Below are positions 8,089 through 14,984 of a stretch of DNA of 50,800 nt, in pieces (positions within the stretch are counted from its first letter, which is position 1; each line of letters begins with the position of its first letter). The notes beneath the pieces are model-generated. The model worked only from the letters and a program-made list of their open reading frames with translations. It searched no databases and was not told the DNA's origin. A program made the position numbers and the translations under genes. Source of the stretch: CAZVQX01 sp964629735 (GTDB taxonomy: Bacteria; Bacillota_I; Bacilli_A; RF39; UBA660); the NCBI GenBank assembly GCA_964629735.1, contig CAZVQX010000004.1, positions 1-50,800 on the forward strand, in the 5' to 3' direction.

Positions 8089-8542
8089 TTTTATCACTTT
8101 CTCTTATTATCATTAAAATCATTAAACTAGTTGAAACAACAATTAATATATCAGCTATATTAAAAACCGGGAATTTATAACCCAAAATATTAAAATCTAA
8201 AAAATCAATAACATAATTATATATTAAACGATCAACTAAATTACCTAATATTCCACCAATTAACATCCCATAAATAATAATTTCTAGAATACTAAGATGT
8301 TTATTTTTAATAAAATATATATATATAAAAGCAATTGCTATAATTGCAATTAATATCAAAAAAAAGGTATTTCCTTCTAAAATGCTCCAAGCAGCACCAT
8401 AATTACGAACATAGGTAATTGAAAAAAATGATTTAATAATACTAATGCTATCATTTAAATTCATTTTTGTTATTATTAACAATTTAGTTATTTGATCTAA
8501 TAATAAACATCCAAAACTAATTAAAGATATTTTTTTAACCAT
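8069..8542 (-). CDS. lspA: Lipoprotein signal peptidase (signal peptidase II)
   Basis: This 157-residue polytopic membrane protease has four predicted helices. It cleaves prolipoproteins before the lipid-modified cysteine. The two catalytic aspartates are visible in GNLVDRLIYNYVIDFLDF and FPVFNIADILIV. DQITKLLI near residue 16 and NYGAAWSIL are further family marks. It lies between the rluD-type gene and an FMN-binding lipoprotein gene whose lipobox (VTGC) makes it a natural substrate. Confidence 0.96.
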   Translation of the reverse strand: MVKKISLISFGCLLLDQITKLLIITKMNLNDSISIIKSFFSITYVRNYGAAWSILEGNTFFLILIAIIAIAFIYIYFIKNKHLSILEIIIYGMLIGGILGNLVDRLIYNYVIDFLDFNILGYKFPVFNIADILIVVSTSLMILMIIRESDKNEKVCN

Positions 8543-8587
8543 ACAAATTCACCAATATAATTATATCATGAATTTTATTTTAAATAA

Positions 8588-8612
8588 AGAAAAGACAGAT
8601 TTTTCTGTCTTA
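8588..8612 (-). terminator. Intrinsic terminator after the FMN-binding lipoprotein gene
   Basis: Minus-strand hairpin AAGACAG/CTGTCTT with a short A-rich loop and T-rich tail. It separates the EET-like cluster from lspA. Confidence 0.8.
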
Positions 8613-9068
8613 CTTTGCTTGCTCTAAAGCATTATTAACAGCTTTATATAAAGCATCAATTTTCATTGTTACGCCACTTACTGAATCAGTTGTTGTTTGT
8701 TCTTCGTCACTCCATTTTAACCAAGATAAACCTTGTTCATCAACAATTTTCTTTTCAAAAGCTTCTACTTGCTCAAACCATTCTTTTTTTATTGGTGAAG
8801 CAACAATCATATTATATTTTTCACCTAAAGTCTTTTTAGTTGTTAATACATCATCTTTACTATAAGTTGCATCCATAAAGACTGATTTAATAAATCCATC
8901 CTTATCTACATAAACAACTGCTGTTGACACACTTTTTGAGCCACCATAATTATCTTCAACACTTCCAAAATAAACCCCTTCTTTGTATTCGCCTTTTTCA
9001 GTAACTGGTGTACATCCTGTTACAACAAACAAAAAAACCAATAAACTTAATAATACTTTCTTCTTCAT
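8610..9068 (-). CDS. FMN-binding-domain lipoprotein (PplA-like electron carrier)
   Basis: This 152-residue exported lipoprotein has a signal peptide ending in FVVTGC, the lipobox with Cys19. The mature part reads as one small FMN-binding domain, with YKEGVYFGSVEDNYGG, a central strand region, and near the end DSVSGVTMKIDALYKAV. That last segment matches the flavinylation motif Dxx(S/T)G-x-T recognised by ApbE, with Val where Ala is usual. Listeria PplA, the extracellular FMN lipoprotein of electron transfer, carries two such domains. The gene closes a cluster with eetB-, eetA- and apbE-like genes, which strongly suggests the flavoprotein is their product's substrate. A GGAGGG site precedes the ATG. 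Confidence 0.85.
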   Translation of the reverse strand: MKKKVLLSLLVFLFVVTGCTPVTEKGEYKEGVYFGSVEDNYGGSKSVSTAVVYVDKDGFIKSVFMDATYSKDDVLTTKKTLGEKYNMIVASPIKKEWFEQVEAFEKKIVDEQGLSWLKWSDEEQTTTDSVSGVTMKIDALYKAVNNALEQAK

Positions 9069-9101
9069 GATTTCCCTCCTATATTACGTATAAATTATAC
9101 A

Positions 9102-9617
9102 TCAAATTAATTGCTTTTTCAAGCCACTTTCAAAGTAATTAACCAATTCTTTACTAATTGCCCCAATAAATATTCCTGTTGGAATAGAAAATATTAAAAT
9201 AATTGGCAAATAATAAATCATTTTTGTTGTTTTTATTAAAAAAATCGCACATATTATTTGTCCAATACTATGAAATATAGAACCTATTACACTGACTCCA
9301 ACAATTGATAAATTAGTTATTTTTTTTGCCAAAAACATAGCTAATATACTAAGTAATGCACCACCTAAACTAAAGAAAAAGGCCACACTAAATAAACCGG
9401 TTCTTAAAATTCCTACCAAAAAGACTCTTGCGATTGATATATATAATGCTTCTTTAAAATCATATATATATATAATAAAAAGAATTATTGAATTTGCTAG
9501 CCCTAATTTAACACCGGGTATATAACCATTAAAAAAAGGAATAGTACTTTCAACTAAATTTAAAACAACCGATAATGATAATAACATTGATAATCGAACA
9601 TTTTTTTGTAAATCCAT
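9102..9617 (-). CDS. Gx transporter family membrane protein (EetB-like)
   Basis: This 171-residue, very hydrophobic protein has about five membrane helices. It resembles the Gx_transp family, often annotated as heptaprenyl diphosphate synthase component I: STIPFFNGYIPGVKLGLANSIILFIIYIYDFKEAL, then FLVGILRTGLF and a Gly-rich SLGGALLSILAM. This family includes EetB of the Listeria extracellular electron transfer locus and resembles ECF transporter S components, suggesting transport of a flavin or quinone precursor. It is 8 bases downstream of the EetA-like gene. The substrate is unknown. Confidence 0.82.
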   Translation of the reverse strand: MDLQKNVRLSMLLSLSVVLNLVESTIPFFNGYIPGVKLGLANSIILFIIYIYDFKEALYISIARVFLVGILRTGLFSVAFFFSLGGALLSILAMFLAKKITNLSIVGVSVIGSIFHSIGQIICAIFLIKTTKMIYYLPIILIFSIPTGIFIGAISKELVNYFESGLKKQLI

Positions 9618-9625
9618 AACATCAC

Positions 9626-9991
9626 CTATCTTATAACTGTATCAACTTCACTTTGTGACTCAATGGAAACCACAATTTTATTTGGAAGACAAACAATTGT
9701 TTCAAAAGAATCTTTAATCCAGCCCATTTTTGAGCATATATGAAGCGGACTTTCTTCCTGTATAACTCGGACCTTATCACCAACAACTTCAATGACAACA
9801 TCACCATTATACCCTTTAACTGCATATTTACGGTTTTTATTTTGTGGTAAGTCAATAGTTAAAATTAAATCATTTTCATAATAAACTTTAGCTATTTTTT
9901 TACCATTTGTCTCAATCAGTTTAAAAACCAAATAAACTAATATTGCAATTATAAAAACAATGAGAATTAATTTTTTATCGCTTTTATTCAT
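9626..9991 (-). CDS. NusG domain II protein (EetA-like), membrane-anchored
   Basis: This 121-residue protein has one N-terminal membrane helix (about 7-24, LILIVFIIAILVYLVFKL) and an external beta-rich domain. The domain has the NusG_II pattern: IDLPQNKNRKYAVKG, a Gly-Asp turn, VRVIQEESPLHICSKMGWI and ETIVCLPNKIVVSIE with two cysteines. NusG_II proteins of this size accompany Gx_transp and ApbE genes in many Firmicutes, and the Listeria member is EetA. The ATG overlaps the ApbE stop by eight bases, so translation is probably coupled. Its molecular role is not established. Confidence 0.83.
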   Translation of the reverse strand: MNKSDKKLILIVFIIAILVYLVFKLIETNGKKIAKVYYENDLILTIDLPQNKNRKYAVKGYNGDVVIEVVGDKVRVIQEESPLHICSKMGWIKDSFETIVCLPNKIVVSIESQSEVDTVIR

Positions 9992-10982
9992 AAATACTAA
10001 AACCTTTACTCTTAATTATTTTATTATCATTACTATACCATAAAGCTTCTACTTCTGGAAGAGAATCAACCAATTTTTTACCATCTTCAATTGGCATAAT
10101 AAATAATAAAGTTGTTAATACATCACTTAATTTGCTATATGGCGATATAACAGATATGCTTTTCATATAATTACTAGGATATAATGTTGTAGGATTTATA
10201 ATATGATGATATTTGTTCCCATTGTACTCATAAAAGCGCTCATAACCTCCACTGGTAGCTACACTAATATTACTGCCGTTAACTACTATTAAATGCCCCT
10301 CACTATTTGGATTTTTAATTCCAATTTTATATTTTTCAGAATTATTCTTCTCACCTACTAAAACCTGACCACCAGCATTAATTATATAATCATTAATTCC
10401 TTGTTCTTTCAAATATTGACCAACAATATCAGTCGCATAGCCTTTGGCAATACCACCCAAGTCAATATTTGGATGATTATTAAGAATTTTATTTGGTGAT
10501 TGCAATACTATTTCCTTGTAGTTCAACTTAGCCTCAACTAACTCTTCATAACTAGGAATTCCATTTTTATCATTTATATATTTTTTCCAAATATCGATAA
10601 CATTACCAAAACCAATATCAAATACCCCATTACTCTTTTCATACCAATCAAGACTGTAATTTATAATATCATATAATTTTTTATCAATTATAAGGAATTC
10701 ATCATCGACTTTATTATTATTAATATAATAAACATTTATCATTTTATCATATTGATTATATTTATCCGTTAAATAATGATATTCCTTATATATTTTTTCA
10801 ACATCCTTAAAGATTTTTTCAATATTATTTTTTTTATTACTATTAATTTTAATATTTATATATGTATCCATATATAATAAGTTTTTCGAATAAACTTTTG
10901 GCCTTTTAATCACAAAAATTAGTGAAAATAAAAAAAACAGTATTAATAAAAATATTAAAATATAAAGTTTGTTATTTTTCAC
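9984..10982 (-). CDS. apbE: ApbE-type FAD:protein FMN transferase
   Basis: About 333 residues. ApbE transfers FMN from FAD to a Thr or Ser of target flavoproteins, outside the cytoplasm in Gram-positives. Visible features are an N-terminal membrane anchor (about 5-25), MDTYINIKIN, DIGFGNVIDIWKK, the flavin-site segment DLGGIAKGYATDIV, INAGGQVLVGEK, SVATSGGYERFY with HHIINPTT, and the metal-site SDVLTTLLF. The start is most likely the GTG at 10982, with AGGTGG just upstream. An in-frame ATG at 11078 would run back across a terminator and into the upstream gene. The adjacent FMN-binding lipoprotein is its likely substrate. Confidence 0.92.
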   Translation of the reverse strand: MKNNKLYILIFLLILFFLFSLIFVIKRPKVYSKNLLYMDTYINIKINSNKKNNIEKIFKDVEKIYKEYHYLTDKYNQYDKMINVYYINNNKVDDEFLIIDKKLYDIINYSLDWYEKSNGVFDIGFGNVIDIWKKYINDKNGIPSYEELVEAKLNYKEIVLQSPNKILNNHPNIDLGGIAKGYATDIVGQYLKEQGINDYIINAGGQVLVGEKNNSEKYKIGIKNPNSEGHLIVVNGSNISVATSGGYERFYEYNGNKYHHIINPTTLYPSNYMKSISVISPYSKLSDVLTTLLFIMPIEDGKKLVDSLPEVEALWYSNDNKIIKSKGFSIYE

Positions 10983-11007
10983 ATTACCACCTATTAAATT
11001 ATAACAA

Positions 11008-11037
11008 AAAAAAAAGTAAAATTCTACTTTTCTTATT
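11008..11037 (-). terminator. Intrinsic terminator after the coiled-coil lipoprotein gene
   Basis: Minus-strand stem AAAAGTAGA/TTTTACTTTT is followed by a long T tract. A TATAAT lies immediately beyond, so a new transcript may begin before the ApbE gene. Confidence 0.65.
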
Positions 11038-11043
11038 ATTTTA

Positions 11044-11541
11044 TTATTGACAACTTTCTTGGATTTGTTCCAAGCCAATCTTATTGGTTGATTTTATTGT
11101 TGTTAACTTATAGTTTTTGAAAATAAAATTTTGTTCGCTTTTACGATGCTTTGTACTACCTGTAAAAGTAAATTCGAAAAATTTGTTTTGTTCTAATTTA
11201 GAAACTTGATTATTTTTTAGTTTAACAAGAAATGGTTCATTAATTTGAAATTGATCTAAAATGACATATTTACTATCTTCACCCTCAATTTGAAAATCCA
11301 ATATATCTTTAACAATATAAGTTCTTATAAAAGTACATTCCTTCTCATTTTTTTCTTCTTCCTCTAATTGTTCTCTCAAATCCTCATTTTCTTTAGTTAT
11401 GTTTATAATTCTCTCATTTAAAATTAAATTATCTTCAGTTAATTTATCATTTTCATCTTTTAATTGATTTAGTTTACTACTTCTACACCCTGTTAAAACT
11501 AACATTAAAATCAAAACAAAAATTATTTTAAACTTCCTCAC
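11044..11541 (-). CDS. Coiled-coil lipoprotein of unknown function
   Basis: I do not recognise a specific family. About 165 residues: a signal peptide ending VLTGC (lipobox), then a heptad-like, highly charged coil of some 45 residues (LNQLKDENDKLTEDN and following), then a beta-rich C-terminal domain with IRTYIVKDILDFQIEG and FFEFTFTGSTKH. Two further cysteines occur, one near the end of the coil and one at the C-terminus (QESCQ). The GTG at 11541 is preferred because GGAGG lies 8 bases before it; the ATG at 11556 overlaps that ribosome site. It precedes the EET-like genes but is separated from them by a terminator. Confidence 0.75.
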   Translation of the reverse strand: MRKFKIIFVLILMLVLTGCRSSKLNQLKDENDKLTEDNLILNERIINITKENEDLREQLEEEEKNEKECTFIRTYIVKDILDFQIEGEDSKYVILDQFQINEPFLVKLKNNQVSKLEQNKFFEFTFTGSTKHRKSEQNFIFKNYKLTTIKSTNKIGLEQIQESCQ

Positions 11542-11614
11542 CTTGATGACCTCCATCCAACTATAATAATTATATCATATTTTTTTTAGTTTGTGCTTTT
11601 TTTTTAATAAAATT

Positions 11615-11638
11615 AAAAAAAGGTCACAAAGACCTTTT
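11615..11638 (-). terminator. Intrinsic terminator after the histidine kinase gene
   Basis: Minus-strand stem AAAGGTC/GACCTTT with a 5-base loop and T-rich tail, overlapping the kinase stop codon. Confidence 0.85.
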
Positions 11639-12902
11639 AACTGATTACAAATAATACTCCTCTTTTGACATTTCTAACGTTAATTTCATAACCAACTAAA
11701 TGTAATGTTTTTTTAATAATTGATAAACCAAAACCAAACTGACCTTTTATCCCTTTTTTATATGGGGTAAATAAATCATATAAAACATTTTCATCAATAT
11801 TAGGACCATCATTATAAAAAGTTATTTTATTATTTTTGATTGTTATTTTTATTTCTGATTTGGCATATCTTATAAAATTATTTAGCATATTATCGATAAT
11901 GGTTTCCCACATATCAGAGGTTCCAACAAACTTATTTTGTTTATCATTAAATCGGATTTCCCATCTAATATCTGGTCTTTCAAATTTAAATTTTTCAACT
12001 GATGCATTTAAAATAGACATAATATCAACAGTTTCATTTTTATAATTGTTATAATCCTTAATATAATTCAATTTATTTAAATATAAAAGAGAGTGGACTT
12101 TATTTTCTAATTTATTTAATTGTTCTTTTATTACTGTATGACCTTTATCGGCATCTAAAATACCATCATCTAATGCTTCTATATATGATTTTATAACTGT
12201 TAGAGGAGTTTTAAAATCATGGGATATATTTTGATACATTTGATTTTTATATTCTTCTTGCTTTTTTAGAGTTATATGCACATTATCAATTGCACGTGAT
12301 AAAAGATTTAATTCATCGTCAGCTTTAAAACGATATGTATTTTCATAATCATCATCATCTAGTTTTTCAACTTTGTCTTTTAAGCATTGAATTTTTAAAA
12401 CTAAGGTCCTTGCCCATATTATTACTAATGTTATTATGAACAAAAACGTAATAACTAAAATTGGAAAAATGGTATATAAAACTTCTCTTTTTAGTAGATT
12501 TATATATGTACTATCGGTAAGTGCTATTTTCTTGGCATTATCACTATCAGAGGTATAATAGTAATAATTTTTTCCTAAATATTTGAACTTACCAAAATCT
12601 TTATCTATTTTTTCTAAGACTTGTATTGGGGATGTTGGAATTATTTCTTCTAAATTATCAGAAATATATATATTATTATCAGGATATACAAATAAATAAG
12701 CAATATCGCTAACAATTTCATTATAATCTATTTTATTATTAATAATATCTAATGGTTGTTTTAAATAGTTGTAAATAGTTTTTTCATATATTGGTATTAA
12801 TACTTTAGGTAATAAAATGCCCAAACTAATAAAGATAATACCAAACATAATTATTCCGATTGATATTAATTGGCGGAACAGGTTATGTTTTAAAGGTTTC
12901 AT
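11637..12902 (-). CDS. Two-component sensor histidine kinase
   Basis: This 421-residue kinase has membrane helices at about 11-32 and 143-165, which bracket an extracytoplasmic sensor of about 110 residues. It continues with a HAMP linker, a dimerisation/phosphoacceptor helix with ISHDFKTPL (His228), and an ATPase domain with N-box DNMLNNFIRYA, YNDGPNID and GFGLSIIKK. It would autophosphorylate at His228 and pass phosphate to the regulator encoded just upstream, whose frame overlaps it by four bases. The signal is unknown. The EET-like cluster lies directly downstream, making it a candidate target, but no operator could be read. Confidence 0.95.
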   Translation of the reverse strand: MKPLKHNLFRQLISIGIIMFGIIFISLGILLPKVLIPIYEKTIYNYLKQPLDIINNKIDYNEIVSDIAYLFVYPDNNIYISDNLEEIIPTSPIQVLEKIDKDFGKFKYLGKNYYYYTSDSDNAKKIALTDSTYINLLKREVLYTIFPILVITFLFIITLVIIWARTLVLKIQCLKDKVEKLDDDDYENTYRFKADDELNLLSRAIDNVHITLKKQEEYKNQMYQNISHDFKTPLTVIKSYIEALDDGILDADKGHTVIKEQLNKLENKVHSLLYLNKLNYIKDYNNYKNETVDIMSILNASVEKFKFERPDIRWEIRFNDKQNKFVGTSDMWETIIDNMLNNFIRYAKSEIKITIKNNKITFYNDGPNIDENVLYDLFTPYKKGIKGQFGFGLSIIKKTLHLVGYEINVRNVKRGVLFVIS

Positions 12903-13555
12903 GTTAAACGATATCCAAATCCATAAATGGTTTTAATTAATAATTTTGGCATTTTTTTTCGGAGCCTTCTTACTAAATCATCCACTACACGATCAGTACC
13001 AAAATAATCAATACCCCATATTTTTTTTATTATTTCGTCACGGCTAAGAGATTTGTTCAAATTTAATAAAAACATTGATAATAAATCAAATTCTAACGAT
13101 GTTAAAATAATCTCACTATCGTTTTCAAATGCTAATCGTTTATCTATATCAATCACATAGTTATCATATATTTGCTTATTAGTTTTATTAGAATAAACCC
13201 GTTTAATAATATTATTTACCCGTAATACTAATTCTTTTGGTGAATAAGGTTTGGTTAAATAATCATCCCCCCCTAATTCTAGACCAATTATTTTATCTAA
13301 ATCTTGATCTCGAGCAGATGTAAAGATGACCGGTATATCAGGATTAATTTCTTTTATTTTTTTTAAAATGTCATAACCGCTAATATCATCACCTAACATA
13401 ATATCCAATATCCATAGATGAATTGGTTGTCCTACATAATCAATCGCGTCCTTTCCATTATAGAAGTTAACCACCTCATAGTTTTCGCGTATTAAATAAG
13501 ACTTAATCAAATCATTTAGATCTTTTTCATCCTCTACTAAACAAATCTTATACAT
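12899..13555 (-). CDS. OmpR/PhoB-family response regulator
   Basis: This 218-residue regulator has an N-terminal receiver domain with the acidic pocket VEDE, the phosphoacceptor Asp51 in LWILDIMLGDD, the switch Thr/Ser in FTSARD and Lys in YLTKPYSP. A C-terminal winged helix follows: LTSLEFDLLSMFLLN, DRVVDDLVRRLRKKM and IKTIYGFGYRLT. It forms an operon with the following kinase gene. A TATACT about 20 bases upstream of the start and a second promoter-like pair further upstream are possible origins of the transcript. Confidence 0.96.
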   Translation of the reverse strand: MYKICLVEDEKDLNDLIKSYLIRENYEVVNFYNGKDAIDYVGQPIHLWILDIMLGDDISGYDILKKIKEINPDIPVIFTSARDQDLDKIIGLELGGDDYLTKPYSPKELVLRVNNIIKRVYSNKTNKQIYDNYVIDIDKRLAFENDSEIILTSLEFDLLSMFLLNLNKSLSRDEIIKKIWGIDYFGTDRVVDDLVRRLRKKMPKLLIKTIYGFGYRLT

Positions 13556-13650
13556 AATTACACCTCAATATAAGTATAACACTTAAAACTTTCGTTATCT
13601 ACTCATTACCACATCCTTTCGTTGGATTGATGTTTTTGTTTTTTTCTATT

Positions 13651-13659
13651 ATCACCTCC
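13651..13659 (-). promoter_or_regulatory. Orphan perfect Shine-Dalgarno sequence in the two-component leader
   Basis: The 175-base gap between the response regulator and the hydrolase gene contains GGAGGTGAT on the minus strand, an exact complement of the 16S anti-SD. No ATG, GTG or TTG follows at a useful distance. An ATA-initiated frame would give about 16 codons (IEKNKNINPTKGCGNE). A promoter-like TTGAAA-17-TAGTAA lies just upstream. It may be a leader peptide site or a decayed gene. Confidence 0.35.
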
Positions 13660-13721
13660 GTAATAATAGTTTACTAAAAAAATGTGGGTAAAATTTCAAA
13701 AGAATATGGGAAATTATGAAA

Positions 13722-13746
13722 TAAAAAAAGTCATAATTGACTTAAA
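13722..13746 (-). terminator. Intrinsic terminator after the metallo-hydrolase gene
   Basis: Minus-strand stem AAGTCA/TGACTT with a 4-base loop, then seven T. It spans the TGA stop of the hydrolase gene. Confidence 0.75.
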
Positions 13747-14261
13747 AAAGGATTATATATTAGTTCTTCATTTAAAGTACTACTAGGACCATGACCTGGA
13801 TAAATAACAATATTTGTATCATAATTTTTAATTTTCCTCAAACTTTTTATTAACTCACTATAATTTCCAGTTGGTAAATCATATCGACCAATTGAATTTT
13901 TAAATAGAAAATCGCCTGTAAACATTGTTTTTTCTTCATTAAAATGAATTGTTATTGAGTCATTAGTATGACCAGGTGTATAAATAACATCAAAGTTAAA
14001 ACTATTTAAATTGTAGTTTTTTTCTTCTAAGTTACTTTTATCATAAACAGAGCATCGATAATAATCTTTTAGCTCATCTAAGGCACCTATATGATCAAAA
14101 TGATTGTGGGTTACAATAATACCAATAACCTTAGTATCACCTACTTCGTTTATTATTTTAGAAGCTTCACAGCCAGGATCAATTATTAATGAAAATTCAC
14201 CTTTTTTTAATATATAACAATTAGTTTCTAATGCACCAACAACTATTTTTTTAATTTCCAT
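13731..14261 (-). CDS. Metallo-beta-lactamase-fold hydrolase (YqgX / glyoxalase II-like)
   Basis: This 176-residue protein has the metal-binding motif THNHFDHIGAL, then PGHTNDSITIHF, TGDFLFKNSIGRYDLPTGN and IYPGHGPSSTLNEEL. The spacing and the GRxDLPxG segment match the YqgX/GloB-like family of small Zn or Fe hydrolases, often annotated as hydroxyacylglutathione hydrolase-like. With no glutathione genes visible, the true thioester substrate is unclear. The gene ends in TGA. Its ATG overlaps the end of the RNase HII gene by 11 bases, so the two are translationally coupled. Confidence 0.92.
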   Translation of the reverse strand: MEIKKIVVGALETNCYILKKGEFSLIIDPGCEASKIINEVGDTKVIGIIVTHNHFDHIGALDELKDYYRCSVYDKSNLEEKNYNLNSFNFDVIYTPGHTNDSITIHFNEEKTMFTGDFLFKNSIGRYDLPTGNYSELIKSLRKIKNYDTNIVIYPGHGPSSTLNEELIYNPFLSQL

Positions 14262-14865
14262 TCAAAACCTCCTTTACCGGATTATATGTTTTTCTATAAC
14301 CATCAATTACGCCATATTGTTTTAAAGCTTCGATATGTTTTTTAGTTGGATATCCCTTATGTTTATCAAAACCATATTCTGGATATTTAAGGGCGATTTC
14401 GTCCATCATATGGTCACGAATCACTTTAGCCACAATACTAGCTGCAGCAATAGATATACTTTTAGCATCTCCTTTTATAATTGGTGTATTAGGTATAGTT
14501 AAATCCAATTTCATCGCATCAATTAACACATGTTCAATTTTAATTTTTGTATTTACTTTTTCAATTGCAATTATCATTGCTTTTTTCGTTGCCTCATAAA
14601 TATTAATTTCATCTATCACATCGCTCTCAACTATACCAACATCCCAAATAGAATTGTTTATAATATATTTATAATATTCCTCTCTTTTTTTAAGACTCAA
14701 TTTTTTTGAATCATTTATTCCTTCTAGTTTAAAATCACTTGGCAAAACAACACAGGCAGCGACAACCGGGCCATATAATGGTCCACGCCCTACTTCATCG
14801 ACACCAGCTATATTTTTTATACCTAATTTGTATAATTCTTTTTCATATTTATATAAATTTTCCAC
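14251..14865 (-). CDS. rnhB: Ribonuclease HII
   Basis: About 204 residues. RNase HII cuts at ribonucleotides in RNA-DNA hybrids and starts ribonucleotide excision repair. Catalytic residues are visible in GVDEVGRGPLYGP (Asp, Glu), in HVLIDAMKLD and in the AAASIVAKVIRDHMM stretch. GYPTKKHIEALKQYG is the C-terminal family mark. I prefer the GTG at 14865, behind AGGTGAT; the ATG at 14892 would add nine residues and lacks a ribosome site. Confidence 0.95.
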   Translation of the reverse strand: MENLYKYEKELYKLGIKNIAGVDEVGRGPLYGPVVAACVVLPSDFKLEGINDSKKLSLKKREEYYKYIINNSIWDVGIVESDVIDEINIYEATKKAMIIAIEKVNTKIKIEHVLIDAMKLDLTIPNTPIIKGDAKSISIAAASIVAKVIRDHMMDEIALKYPEYGFDKHKGYPTKKHIEALKQYGVIDGYRKTYNPVKEVLNGN

Positions 14866-14948
14866 TTTATCACCTAATATATAGTTTATCACATTTTAGG
14901 TACTTTTAAAATTACATTAATATCATTTAGAAATATATCTTAAAATTA

Positions 14949-14977
14949 AAAAAGATTTAAAATTTTTAAATCTTTTT
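14949..14977 (-). terminator. Intrinsic terminator after leuS
   Basis: Minus-strand stem AAAAAGATTTAAA/TTTAAATCTTTTT with a very short loop. Confidence 0.8.
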
Positions 14978-14984
14978 ACGATAG

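Noticed and set aside
10983..11078. N-terminal extension of the ApbE frame up to an ATG at 11078
   Set aside because: The extension crosses a terminator and overlaps the upstream gene; AGGTGG before the GTG at 10982 gives a normal lipoprotein-like or anchor N-terminus.
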